Below, in pieces: positions 29,906-38,162 of a stretch of 64,000 nt of DNA. The DNA is from a virus. The number at the start of each line of letters is the position of its first letter. Within the stretch, counting starts at the first letter, position 1. A program made the translations under genes and the position numbers. Location: positions 1-64,000 of the IMG/VR virus record IMGVR_UViG_3300027782_000066; one strand, given 5' to 3'. The notes under the pieces are model-generated. The model was given only the letters and a program-made list of their open reading frames with translations, made no database searches and was not told the origin of the DNA.

Positions 29906-30304
29906 ATGGAAAACATTTTTGACATTGAAGCAGTAGAAACGGAAACAGAAGTTGTTTCTGAAAATTCTGTCGTGGAAAATATAGATGATATTGATAGTGA
30001 TTATAAGTATGCTCGTACTGAGTTATATGAATTAATTAAAAAAGGACAAGTTGCTATTGATGAATTAATTGATGTTGCTCGTAGTAGCAATCATCCTAGA
30101 GCATATGAGGTTGCTTTTCAAGGAATTAAAAATGTTGCTGACATTACAGATAAGTTAGCAGACCTTCAAAAGAAAATGAAAGATATTAAAGCAGAAGATA
30201 AAAAATCTAATCCAACTATCGTTAATAATACTATGTTTGTTGGATCAACTGCTGACCTTGCGAAGATGTTAAAGAACGCTTCAAAAAACCTAAATAATCA
30301 ATAA
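29906..30304 (+). CDS. 16: Terminase small subunit gp16
   Basis: About 132 residues from ATG 29906, supported by AAGAGA just upstream. An in-frame ATG at 29882 would add eight residues (MDHKFQEN) and overlap gp15. The helical core is typical: Y-A-R-T-E-L-Y-E-L-I-K-K-G-Q-V-A-I-D-E-L, then H-P-R-A-Y-E-V-A-F-Q-G-I-K-N-V-A-D-I-T-D-K-L-A-D-L-Q-K (coiled coil), and the end F-V-G-S-T-A-D-L-A-K-M-L-K. gp16 recognises concatemeric DNA and activates gp17. It lies next to gp15 as expected, but in this phage three further genes separate it from gp17. Confidence 0.88.
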   Translation: MENIFDIEAVETETEVVSENSVVENIDDIDSDYKYARTELYELIKKGQVAIDELIDVARSSNHPRAYEVAFQGIKNVADITDKLADLQKKMKDIKAEDKKSNPTIVNNTMFVGSTADLAKMLKNASKNLNNQ

Positions 30305-30317
30305 ACGGAAAATTAGA

Positions 30318-30575
30318 ATGAGAACCAGATTACTTGGAACGCAAGTAGCATTATCAACAACTAGTGGTAATACTTTTACTAATGCTACTGTACTTAGATT
30401 AATTAATACTGCAACTAGTGGTGTAACTATTACTTTAAATGAAAATGATGACACAACTTTAGTGGGAGTTATAACTCTTTCTGCTGGTCAAGTAGAATTT
30501 TTAGAAAAAGATTCTGACCAAAGAGTTCGTGGTAACACTGCAGTTTATGGCAATAAGGTGGCGTATACTCACTAA
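30318..30575 (+). CDS. Small beta-rich protein between terminase genes
   Basis: An 85-residue protein beginning MRTRLLGTQVALSTTSGNTF, with regular hydrophobic/polar alternation (V-T-I-T-L-N-E-N-D-D-T-T-L-V-G-V-I-T-L) and an end V-Y-G-N-K-V-A-Y-T-H. No catalytic motif or membrane segment is visible. The layout resembles small phage proteins that return a per-site scalar-like beta sandwich, often head decorations. It ends at the base where the next gene begins (TAATG), so it is coupled to 30575. The location between gp16 and gp17 and behind the same late promoter suggests a virion component. Function unknown. Confidence 0.6.
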   Translation: MRTRLLGTQVALSTTSGNTFTNATVLRLINTATSGVTITLNENDDTTLVGVITLSAGQVEFLEKDSDQRVRGNTAVYGNKVAYTH

Positions 30576-31225
30576 TGGCACAATTTAATAAGGTATTACA
30601 AACTTTTCTTGGTCAACAAAAATCACTTTATGAAGTGATGATGCTTGCCAATAAAGATGGAGACCCAATTAACCAAGCAAATCCACTTCATGTTTCTCTG
30701 GGAGCAGAAAGTATTACAATTACTGGTTCTGCAGGAAGTTTTTATTCCTTCAACAATCACGCAACAAATACAAATCGTGGTTGGACTATGGATGATACAA
30801 TGAGACCTGTAATCAGTATTAGAGTGAATAGTTCTGGAACTACTACATCAGACTTGACAGAAATTACAGAATATGAAATTGGAAATAATAATGCAAGTCA
30901 AAGCACTATCATCTATGAGTGGTATGAGGGTGATATTAATATTGCTGGAGCAGCAATTCCTGCTTGGAATTCACTAGGAACAAAATTACAATATAGAATA
31001 TATCAAGATAAGTATAGTAGTAATGCAGGAAATACCTTCACACAAAATAGTTCTGTTATGAGACATAGTGGAGTTATTATTGGAAAAAATACTTCTGGTG
31101 ATGAAGGACCATCAACTATGCATGGTGGAGCATCTCCAAATATGCTTACACTTTGTATGAAAAGAGTTGATAACTCAACAAAATTAGATGTTTGGTTTGC
31201 TTTTACTTGTAAGGAATTATTATGA
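30575..31225 (+). CDS. Putative virion protein (unknown)
   Basis: A 216-residue protein. The N-terminus is helical (Q-F-N-K-V-L-Q-T-F-L-G-Q-Q-K-S-L-Y-E-V-M-M-L-A-N-K-D-G). It is followed by a beta-rich body with G-S-A-G-S-F-Y-S-F-N-N, Q-S-T-I-I-Y-E-W-Y-E-G-D-I and Q-Y-R-I-Y-Q-D, and a terminal W-F-A-F-T-C-K-E-L-L. I do not recognise a named family. The short N-terminal helix with a downstream beta sandwich resembles head fibre or decoration proteins. It overlaps its downstream neighbour by four bases (ATGA). It is probably late expressed with the packaging genes. Confidence 0.6.
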   Translation: MAQFNKVLQTFLGQQKSLYEVMMLANKDGDPINQANPLHVSLGAESITITGSAGSFYSFNNHATNTNRGWTMDDTMRPVISIRVNSSGTTTSDLTEITEYEIGNNNASQSTIIYEWYEGDINIAGAAIPAWNSLGTKLQYRIYQDKYSSNAGNTFTQNSSVMRHSGVIIGKNTSGDEGPSTMHGGASPNMLTLCMKRVDNSTKLDVWFAFTCKELL

Positions 31226-31968
31226 AAAAAATAGTTCCTACCGAAAAAGAAATTGCTCGGCAACATGGAGTTTCTGTTAAATATGTTATACGTCAGGCAG
31301 AGATTGGTTCTACCGTTGAGCGTGAGCATGTAACTACGCATGAAGAAGCTTACGGTATTGCCCTTCAGCATATTATGGAGTTCCCCGATTACTACAAACA
31401 TTTACTACCTATGGAAAAACAACTTAAATCAGAGTGGAAGAAGAAAGACCCGATTAAAGAAAATCATATTGCCATTGCTATGGGCCAAATGCTTGATGAT
31501 GAAGGTAGTATGATCATCAATCAACTTGATGAAATTGAGCGTTATGTACAAATGCTTCGTGGAGTTATCACTGGACCTGAGATGCAAGTACCTGGATGGG
31601 TTCAATCAAAGGTAACTCTAGCAACAGATTATATGAATACTGTTGCAAATTATATGTCAAGTAAGAACGAAGAAGTTCAATTGGATAAGTTATCATTCAA
31701 AGAATTCACGGAAATTTGCGAAGGTGCTGCCTGGACTAAAAGTTCAGGAAAAAATAAAAATGGTGGTCTCAATGAAAAAGGAAGAAAATCTTATGAAAAA
31801 GAAAATCCTGGTAGTGATTTAAAAGCACCATCAAAAGAAGTTGGTAATTCTCGTAGGTCTTCATTCTGTGCGAGGATGAAAGGTATGAAGAAGAAACTTA
31901 CATCAAAGAAAACTGCTTCAGATCCAGATAGTAGAATTAATAAAAGTTTAAGATCTTGGAATTGTTAA
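31222..31968 (+). CDS. Mosaic protein with DUF5661-like and DUF6321-like ends
   Basis: A 248-residue protein with three recognisable pieces. Residues 5-65 (E-I-A-R-Q-H-G-V-S-V-K-Y-V-I-R-Q, then H-I-M-E-F-P-D-Y-Y-K-H-L) match the pattern of DUF5661, found in many phages. Residues about 90-150 contain D-D-E-G-S-M-I-I-N-Q-L and W-V-Q-S-K-V-T-L-A-T-D-Y-M-N-T-V-A-N-Y-M, a helical motif that recurs in cyanophage proteins. Residues about 180-248 (G-G-L-N-E-K-G-R-K-S-Y, F-C-A-R-M-K-G-M-K-K-K-L-T, D-P-D-S-R-I-N-K-S-L-R-S-W-N-C) match DUF6321. It is basic at the end, so nucleic-acid contact is possible. It lies immediately upstream of gp17 with a three-base gap. Function unknown; domain names are from memory of their patterns. 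Confidence 0.7.
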   Translation: MKKIVPTEKEIARQHGVSVKYVIRQAEIGSTVEREHVTTHEEAYGIALQHIMEFPDYYKHLLPMEKQLKSEWKKKDPIKENHIAIAMGQMLDDEGSMIINQLDEIERYVQMLRGVITGPEMQVPGWVQSKVTLATDYMNTVANYMSSKNEEVQLDKLSFKEFTEICEGAAWTKSSGKNKNGGLNEKGRKSYEKENPGSDLKAPSKEVGNSRRSSFCARMKGMKKKLTSKKTASDPDSRINKSLRSWNC

Positions 31969-31971
31969 AGT

Positions 31972-33636
31972 ATGTCTAATCAAGTATATAAGGGTTCGCC
32001 AAATCTTAAAGCGGCGAACGTGCAAATGCAGTTCACTGCAACTGAAATTGAAGAATGGTTGAAGTGTAAAGATAACCCAGTATATTTTACTAAAAATTAT
32101 ATCAAAATTGTTTCTCTTGATCACGGTTTAGTACCATTTGAAATGTGGGACTTTCAGGAAGAAATGATTGACAGGTTTCATAACAATCGTTTTAATATTG
32201 CTAAACTCCCAAGACAAACTGGTAAAAGTACTACTGTAGTAGCTTATCTTTTACATTATGCTATTTTTAATGATAACGTTAATATTGGTATCCTAGCAAA
32301 TAAACTATCAACTTCCAGAGAACTATTAGGAAGATTGCAGTTGGCATACGAGAACCTTCCCAAGTGGATGCAGCAAGGTATTGTATCGTGGAACAAAGGT
32401 TCTTTAGAACTTGAGAATGGTTCTAAAATAATGGCAGCATCTACTTCAAGTTCTGCTGTTCGTGGTATGTCATTTAACATCATCTTCTTGGACGAATTTG
32501 CGTTTGTTCCTACCCATATAGCTGAACAGTTCTTTAGTTCTGTATACCCCACCATCTCATCGGGTAAATCTACAAAAGTTATTATCATTTCAACCCCTAA
32601 CGGGATGAATATGTTTTATAAACTTTGGCACGATGCTGAGCGTGGTAAGAATGAATACATTACTACAGAAGTTCATTGGAGTCAAGTTCCTGGAAGAGAT
32701 GCTAATTGGAAAGCACAAACAATTGCAAACACTTCACAACGTCAGTTTACTCAAGAATTTGAATGTGAATTCTTAGGATCAGTTGATACTTTAATTGCTG
32801 CGTCTAAACTTAGAACAATGGTCTATGAGGACCCTGTACAGTCCTCTGCTGGACTTGATGTTTATGAGGAACCTAAGGAGGATCACGATTATATAATGAC
32901 TGTGGACGTTGCTAGAGGCACTGGGAATGATTATTCTGCCTTTGTCGTATTTGATATTACTCAGTTCCCATACAGAATTGTTGCCAAGTATAGAAACAAT
33001 GAAATTAAAGCAATGATTTATCCAACAATCATTGATCAGGTTGCAAAATCTTATAATAGAGCATACCTTTTAATAGAGGTAAATGATATTGGTGATCAGG
33101 TAGCATCAATGATACATTATGATCTTGAATACGATAACGTTCTGATGTGTGCTATGAGAGGTAGAGCTGGTCAAATTGTTGGTACTGGGTTCTCTGGAAA
33201 GAAAACTCAGTTAGGTGTAAAGATGTCCAAGACAGTTAAAAAAATTGGATGTCTAAACTTAAAAACTTTTATTGAAGATGATAAATTGATGATACCAGAT
33301 TATGATACCATCAGTGAACTAACAACTTTTATTCAAAAAAATAATTCATTTGAAGCAGAAGAAGGTTGTCACGATGACCTTGCAATGTGTTTAGTAATCT
33401 TCTGTTGGTTGGCAGTTCAAGATTACTTCAAAGAAATGACGGATAATGATATTCGTAAAAGAATTTATGAAGAACAAAAAAATCAAATTGATCAAGATAT
33501 GTCACCATTTGGTTTTATTTGTGATGGTGTTAATGATGAAGAAAAGAGTTTTGTAGATGTAGATGGTGACCGTTGGTACTTAGATGAATATGGTGATACC
33601 TCAAGTGAATTCACATATATGGCATCATACCTCTGA
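31972..33636 (+). CDS. 17: Terminase large subunit gp17
   Basis: A 554-residue packaging motor ATPase and headful nuclease. Walker A is L-P-R-Q-T-G-K-S-T (residues 79-87), and Walker B with the catalytic carboxylate is I-I-F-L-D-E-F-A-F (170-178). A coupling motif S-T-P-N-G (about 208) follows. The C-terminal RNase H-like nuclease has acidic residues in T-V-D-V-A-R-G-T-G-N-D-Y (about 309-320) and E-V-N-D-I-G-D-Q (about 365), plus the late aspartates in H-D-D-L-A-M (about 465). It is a little shorter than T4 gp17 (610). Three genes sit between it and gp16. It starts three bases after 31968, and the next late promoter follows the stop. No intron or inserted homing gene is visible. Confidence 0.97.
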   Translation: MSNQVYKGSPNLKAANVQMQFTATEIEEWLKCKDNPVYFTKNYIKIVSLDHGLVPFEMWDFQEEMIDRFHNNRFNIAKLPRQTGKSTTVVAYLLHYAIFNDNVNIGILANKLSTSRELLGRLQLAYENLPKWMQQGIVSWNKGSLELENGSKIMAASTSSSAVRGMSFNIIFLDEFAFVPTHIAEQFFSSVYPTISSGKSTKVIIISTPNGMNMFYKLWHDAERGKNEYITTEVHWSQVPGRDANWKAQTIANTSQRQFTQEFECEFLGSVDTLIAASKLRTMVYEDPVQSSAGLDVYEEPKEDHDYIMTVDVARGTGNDYSAFVVFDITQFPYRIVAKYRNNEIKAMIYPTIIDQVAKSYNRAYLLIEVNDIGDQVASMIHYDLEYDNVLMCAMRGRAGQIVGTGFSGKKTQLGVKMSKTVKKIGCLNLKTFIEDDKLMIPDYDTISELTTFIQKNNSFEAEEGCHDDLAMCLVIFCWLAVQDYFKEMTDNDIRKRIYEEQKNQIDQDMSPFGFICDGVNDEEKSFVDVDGDRWYLDEYGDTSSEFTYMASYL

Positions 33637-33648
33637 AATGCAGTAATT

Positions 33649-33656
33649 TATAAATA
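33649..33656 (+). promoter_or_regulatory. Late promoter motif TATAAATA for gp18
   Basis: Exact late motif, 37 bases before the tail sheath ATG. Confidence 0.75.
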
Positions 33657-33693
33657 AGTTTAGAATAAAAAATTTGATCTTTAGGGGTAAAAG

Positions 33694-35646
33694 ATGGCAA
33701 CACAATTATCGCCAGGAATTGTTGTTCAGGAGCGCGATTTTACAAATTCACGTCTTCAGGAAACAATTACAAATATTGCAGCTCTTGCTGGTCCTTTTAC
33801 AAAAGGCGAAGTTGGTGTAGCAAAGCTTATCACTAGCGAAAAAGAATTAGTAGAAACTTTTGGTAAACCAACTTCTGATAATTTTGAGTATTGGTTTACT
33901 GCTTCTGAATTTCTTAACTATGGCGGAAATCTTCAACTAGCAAGAATTTCTTCTTCAAGCGCTAGTTATCTTACGAATGCAAACGCTACTGGTGCAGTAG
34001 CAAGTGGTGTTGCTTCTGTAAAAATTAATAACATTAAGGATTATGAAACAAACGTAGAAAATACTGCTCAAACATACAAATATGCTGCAAAAAATCCTGG
34101 TACTTGGGGCAATGCTCTTACAGTAGCATCAATTGATGCTGGTGCCGATCAAATTCTTACACTTGCTTCTGGAGTTTCATTTGCTCAGGGTGCTACTGTA
34201 ACTAACGGAACTGCAACTGGTAAAGCATATGTAGCAAATAGTGGCGACACAACTAAGGTTGCTGTTGTATTAAATACTGGTTCAGTTAAATTTGCTTCTG
34301 CAACAACTGTTTCTGGTTCTTTGGTTTCATCAGTAACTGATTGGTATGATGAGCAATATGCTATTGCTGGATCAGTCAAGTGGAATTCTATTGCTCCACG
34401 TCCTCGCACTTCTCCTTATGCAGCATCTAAAGGTGGCTCTAATGACGAAATTCACGTAATTGTAATTGATACTACAGGAGCTATTACAGGACAAACAAAT
34501 GCAATTGTTGAAAAACTTCTTTATCTTTCAAAAGCATCTGATGCTAAGACAACTGAAGGAGAAAACAATTTTTATAAGAGTGTAATTAAAGGACGTTCAC
34601 AGTACATATATCTGGGTTCACACGAAGCATCTTATGATTATTCACCAGCTGGAGCGGTATCAATTTCTGATACTGGATTATCAGCATCTACATTCAAGTT
34701 TACTGGTCCTAAGTCCTACGCTTTTGCTGCTGGTACTGATTACCAAAATTATAATGTAGGAAATGAAACTCAAACTTATGTTGATGTTTTCATGGATACA
34801 GAAACAATTTCAATTGATTATATTCTTACTGGACCATCAACTTCTAGCAAAGCAAATTCAATAATCAATATTGCTACAACTAGAAAAGATTGTATTGCAT
34901 TTGTTTCACCTAAAAGAAGTGATGTTATTGGAAGTGATGCTTCTACAACATCGGCACAGAAAACTAATGTAGTTGCATTTTTTGAATCAATTAGTGACAG
35001 TTCTTCTTATGCTGTATTTGATAACAATTATAAGTACATCTATGATAGATTTAACGATGTTTATCGTTATATTCCTTGTAATGCTGACCTCGCTGGTTTG
35101 TGTGTAAATACTGCCGCTGTTTCAGAAGCATGGTATTCACCTGCTGGTTTCAACAGAGGTAACCTTCGCAATGCTATTAAGATTGCATTTAATCCAACTA
35201 AGGATCAGAGAGACGAACTTTATGCTAAGCGTGTAAATCCTATCGTATCATTTCCTGGTCAAGGTGTAGTTCTTTTTGGTGATAAAACTGCTCTTCGCAG
35301 TCCTTCAGCATTTGACAGAATCAATGTTCGTCGTCTCTTCTTAATTCTTGAAAGAACTGTTAAGGATTTTTCAAAGAATGTTTTGTTTGAATTAAATGAT
35401 GAAACAACACGTAATAATTTTACTTCACAAGTAAATAATTATTTGCGTGATATTCAAGCAAGAAGAGGTCTTACTGATTTCCTCGTAGTTGCTGATGAAT
35501 CTAATAATACTGCTAGTGTGATTGATAGAAATGAATTTGTTGCAGACATCTATATCAAGCCAAGTCGTTCTATTAATTTCATTACTCTTACCTTTGTTGC
35601 AACTCGCACTGGGGTAAGTTTTGATGAAGTAATTGGCAAAGTTTGA
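33694..35646 (+). CDS. 18: Tail sheath protein gp18
   Basis: A 650-residue contractile sheath subunit (T4: 659). The N-terminus is the common sheath start: S-P-G-I-V-V-Q-E-R-D-F-T-N, then A-A-L-A-G-P-F-T-K-G-E-V-G and S-E-K-E-L-V-E-T-F-G-K-P (residues 7-60). A variable surface domain with Ser/Thr/Ala-rich strands spans about 100-330. The conserved C-terminal domain includes F-N-R-G-N-L-R-N-A, P-G-Q-G-V-V-L-F-G-D-K-T and N-V-R-R-L-F-L-I-L-E-R-T-V-K (about 485-565). It ends F-I-T-L-T-F-V-A-T-R-T-G-V-S-F-D-E. The sheath contracts to drive the tube through the host envelope. It is preceded by GGGGTAA-type SD and a late promoter, and followed by gp19. Confidence 0.96.
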   Translation: MATQLSPGIVVQERDFTNSRLQETITNIAALAGPFTKGEVGVAKLITSEKELVETFGKPTSDNFEYWFTASEFLNYGGNLQLARISSSSASYLTNANATGAVASGVASVKINNIKDYETNVENTAQTYKYAAKNPGTWGNALTVASIDAGADQILTLASGVSFAQGATVTNGTATGKAYVANSGDTTKVAVVLNTGSVKFASATTVSGSLVSSVTDWYDEQYAIAGSVKWNSIAPRPRTSPYAASKGGSNDEIHVIVIDTTGAITGQTNAIVEKLLYLSKASDAKTTEGENNFYKSVIKGRSQYIYLGSHEASYDYSPAGAVSISDTGLSASTFKFTGPKSYAFAAGTDYQNYNVGNETQTYVDVFMDTETISIDYILTGPSTSSKANSIINIATTRKDCIAFVSPKRSDVIGSDASTTSAQKTNVVAFFESISDSSSYAVFDNNYKYIYDRFNDVYRYIPCNADLAGLCVNTAAVSEAWYSPAGFNRGNLRNAIKIAFNPTKDQRDELYAKRVNPIVSFPGQGVVLFGDKTALRSPSAFDRINVRRLFLILERTVKDFSKNVLFELNDETTRNNFTSQVNNYLRDIQARRGLTDFLVVADESNNTASVIDRNEFVADIYIKPSRSINFITLTFVATRTGVSFDEVIGKV

Positions 35647-35652
35647 TTATAA

Positions 35653-35660
35653 TATAAATA
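35653..35660 (+). promoter_or_regulatory. Late promoter motif TATAAATA for gp19
   Basis: Exact late motif, 22 bases before the tail tube ATG. The SD AAGGAG lies between them. Confidence 0.75.
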
Positions 35661-35682
35661 CCACTAAGGAGATAATCAAACA

Positions 35683-36282
35683 ATGGCAAATTTAACTGAA
35701 TTTAAAGGAAAAATTGGATACGGCATTCGCCCTAATCTGTTTCAAGTTTCAATTCCCACAAAACCAACAGCAGTAACTTTAGCTTCAGCTTACGCTGATG
35801 ATTTTACATTTCTCTGTCGTTCAGCTGGTATTCCAGCAGCAAGCGTAGGTACTGTAGAAGTTCCTTTCAGAGGAAGAGTTATCAAACTTCCAGGAGACAG
35901 AACATTTGAATCTTGGACAATAACTGTATTTGGTGATCAAAATTTAAAACTTAGAAGTTATTTTGAAAAATGGTTGGATGTATTAAATGAGCACACAAGT
36001 GGTGCTGGTTATACTACATCACTAAGTTATTCTGCAACTCTTCAAGTTGATCAATTGTTTAGAGGTAGTGGTACATCAACTACTACAGATACTAAGAGTC
36101 CTCATTCAGTAATTAGATCTTACCAATTTCTTAATTCTTTTCCGACAAATATTTCTCAAATTGATTTGTCTTATGACAACAATAATAGCATTGCTGAATA
36201 TACTGTAGAATTCCAATACGATTATTGGACGACTAGTGCTACAGTTGCTGGAACTGCTACTATCGGTAATGGCACTATTTAA
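35683..36282 (+). CDS. 19: Tail tube protein gp19
   Basis: A 199-residue major tube subunit (T4: 163) directly behind the sheath gene, as in T4. It shows the tube fold order: the N-terminal strand Y-G-I-R-P-N-L-F-Q-V-S-I-P, F-L-C-R-S-A-G-I-P-A-A-S-V-G-T-V-E-V-P-F-R-G-R (about residues 45-67), then L-P-G-D-R-T-F-E-S-W-T-I-T-V, and a late strand Y-D-N-N-N-S-I-A-E-Y-T-V-E-F-Q-Y-D-Y-W. Loops between about 110 and 150 are longer than in T4. It polymerises as hexameric rings inside the sheath and conducts DNA during injection. The related fold appears again in the gene at 41524. Confidence 0.93.
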   Translation: MANLTEFKGKIGYGIRPNLFQVSIPTKPTAVTLASAYADDFTFLCRSAGIPAASVGTVEVPFRGRVIKLPGDRTFESWTITVFGDQNLKLRSYFEKWLDVLNEHTSGAGYTTSLSYSATLQVDQLFRGSGTSTTTDTKSPHSVIRSYQFLNSFPTNISQIDLSYDNNNSIAEYTVEFQYDYWTTSATVAGTATIGNGTI

Positions 36283-36287
36283 ACAAA

Positions 36288-36295
36288 CTAAATAA
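36288..36295 (+). promoter_or_regulatory. Late promoter variant ACTAAATA before gp20
   Basis: It differs from TATAAATA in the first two positions and sits 21 bases before the gp20 ATG, the same distance as the exact copies. The same TAAATA core occurs at 41501. A second TATAAAAT at 36311 overlaps the ATG and is too close to serve gp20. Confidence 0.4.
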
Positions 36296-36316
36296 TATAA
36301 GGTTTGAATTTATAAA

Positions 36317-37963
36317 ATGGCTGAATTGTTTGGATTTTCGTTAGATAAAAATGGCGAGAAGAAAAAAAAGCAGCAGGGAGAATTATCTCCTGTTGCTCCT
36401 AATAATGATGATGGGGCCGTAGCAATCTCTGCTGGAGGTTATTACGGTCAATATGTTGATATTGAAGGTATTTCAAAAAATGAATTTGAAATGATTCGTA
36501 AGTATCGTGAGGTATCTTTGCACCCAGAAGTAGATGGGGCTATTGATGAAGTAGTAAATGAAGCAATTATTTCTGATTTAAATGACTCCCCAGTAGAGGT
36601 TGAGTTATCTAATTTGGAAGTTAGTGAAAGTATTAAGAAAAGAATTCGTGATGAATTTAAAGAAATTAAACGTCTATTACAATTTGATAAAAAGGCATAT
36701 CAAATGTTCCGTCGTTGGTATATTGACGGGAGATTATATTATCATAAAATAATTGATGTAAATAAACCTGGAGAAGGAATTAAAGAAATTCGTTATATTG
36801 ATCCACTAAAGATCAAAAAAATGAGGGAGATCAAGAAACCAGATAAACCACCAATTAATCAATTAGCACAAATTGATTTTGGTGACATCAAAGAATATTA
36901 TCTTTTTAATCCTAAAGGTATTTTTTCAAGTACATCTACAGTACAAGCTCCCAGAGATTATATGGGAATTAAAATTTCTGTAGATGCTATCACATTTGTA
37001 CCTTCTGGTCTTATGGATCTAAATTTAAATATTCCTTTGTCATATCTTCATAAGGCATTGAAGGCAATTAACCAACTGCGAATGATTGAAGATTCGCTGG
37101 TTATCTATCGTATGTCTCGTGCTCCAGAACGCAGAATTTTTTATATTGATGTAGGTAACCTTCCTAAAGTAAAAGCAGAGCAGTACCTCAGAGAGGTTAT
37201 GTCACGCTATAGAAATAAATTAGTGTATGACGCACAGACTGGTGAGGTACGTGATGATAAGAAGTTTATGAGTGTGCTAGAGGACTTCTGGCTGCCTCGC
37301 AGAGAGGGTGGTAGGGGCACAGAAATTACTACTCTTCCTGGTGCTCAAAACTTAGGAGAACTGAGAGACGTTGAGTATTTTAAATCAAAATTATATAAAT
37401 CTCTTAATCTACCACCTTCTAGAGTTGGTGAAGATAGTTCTTTTAGTATTGGTAAATCTGATAACATTTTAAGAGATGAACTTAAATTTGTTAAATTTGT
37501 TGGAAGACTTCGTAAACAATTTGCAACTTTATTTAACGATATTTTAAAAACTCAATTAGTTCTTAAAAATGTAATTTCATTAGATGATTGGGAAATGATG
37601 GAGGAGCATATTCAATATGACTTCTTGTTCGATAATCATTTTTCTGAACTCAAAGATATTGAAATGATGAATGAACGTATGAATATTGTTAATCAAGTTC
37701 AACCATTTATAGGCGTTTATTTTTCCAACCAATATGTAAAGAATCAAATTCTTAAACAGACCGATCAAACTGTTAACGATATAAATATTCAAATTCAATC
37801 TGAAAAGAAATCTGGTGAGCTTATGGATATTCCTATGGCACCAGTTGAACCAGATCCGATGGCAGTAGAACCTCCGAAAAATGGACCTAAAGAAACTAAA
37901 ACAAAGGATTCTTTGAAACCACAATCGTCCAATAAAGGTACGTCAAAAGATAATATTAAATAA
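36317..37963 (+). CDS. 20: Portal vertex protein gp20
   Basis: A 548-residue dodecameric portal at the unique head vertex (T4: 524), used as the cyanomyovirus marker gene. Recognisable features: I-E-G-I-S-K-N-E-F-E-M-I-R-K-Y-R (about residues 48-65), H-P-E-V-D-G-A-I-D-E-V-V-N-E-A-I (about 70-88), M-F-R-R-W-Y-I-D-G-R-L-Y-Y-H (about 133-146), I-R-Y-I-D-P-L-K, R-A-P-E-R-R-I-F-Y-I-D-V-G-N-L-P and D-F-W-L-P-R-R-E-G-G-R-G-T-E-I. The C-terminal tail (about 495-548) is Pro/Lys-rich and probably disordered. The portal nucleates head assembly and is the docking site for the terminase. It is preceded by a weak late promoter variant. Confidence 0.96.
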   Translation: MAELFGFSLDKNGEKKKKQQGELSPVAPNNDDGAVAISAGGYYGQYVDIEGISKNEFEMIRKYREVSLHPEVDGAIDEVVNEAIISDLNDSPVEVELSNLEVSESIKKRIRDEFKEIKRLLQFDKKAYQMFRRWYIDGRLYYHKIIDVNKPGEGIKEIRYIDPLKIKKMREIKKPDKPPINQLAQIDFGDIKEYYLFNPKGIFSSTSTVQAPRDYMGIKISVDAITFVPSGLMDLNLNIPLSYLHKALKAINQLRMIEDSLVIYRMSRAPERRIFYIDVGNLPKVKAEQYLREVMSRYRNKLVYDAQTGEVRDDKKFMSVLEDFWLPRREGGRGTEITTLPGAQNLGELRDVEYFKSKLYKSLNLPPSRVGEDSSFSIGKSDNILRDELKFVKFVGRLRKQFATLFNDILKTQLVLKNVISLDDWEMMEEHIQYDFLFDNHFSELKDIEMMNERMNIVNQVQPFIGVYFSNQYVKNQILKQTDQTVNDINIQIQSEKKSGELMDIPMAPVEPDPMAVEPPKNGPKETKTKDSLKPQSSNKGTSKDNIK

Positions 37964-37966
37964 ATA
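37959..37966 (+). promoter_or_regulatory. Late promoter variant AATAAATA
   Basis: One mismatch from the late motif. It overlaps the gp20 stop and lies 19 bases before ATG 37986. Confidence 0.4.
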
Positions 37967-37985
37967 AAAGGAGAAGGTTAAAAAA

Positions 37986-38162
37986 ATGTCTATTACTAAA
38001 GAATTAATTAATCAAATTGTTAATGGTCAAAATATTACTGCTTCAGATGAAGTGATTAATATTTTATATAATAAAGCCATCTCACAATTAGATGATTATA
38101 AGCAACTAGTTGCTTCACGTTTAATGAATACACCAGAGGAAGAATCCACAGAAGAACAATGA
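37986..38162 (+). CDS. Small acidic prohead-core-like protein between gp20 and gp21
   Basis: A 58-residue gene. It has ATG at 37986, an SD AGGAGAAGG about 10 bases upstream, and a TGA that overlaps the gp21 ATG (ATGA). The product starts MSITKELINQIVNGQNITAS, is helical through L-Y-N-K-A-I-S-Q-L-D-D-Y-K-Q-L-V-A-S-R-L, and ends in an acidic tail E-E-E-S-T-E-E-Q. In T4 the slot between genes 20 and 21 holds the small prohead core genes 67 and 68. Size, acidity and position make this a probable positional counterpart, but sequence similarity to gp67 or gp68 cannot be shown by eye. Confidence 0.75.
   Translation: MSITKELINQIVNGQNITASDEVINILYNKAISQLDDYKQLVASRLMNTPEEESTEEQ

Noticed and set aside
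37780-37787. TATAAATA inside gp20
   Set aside because: More than 200 bases from the next ATG (37986), outside the 15-46 base range of the other copies, so probably chance.
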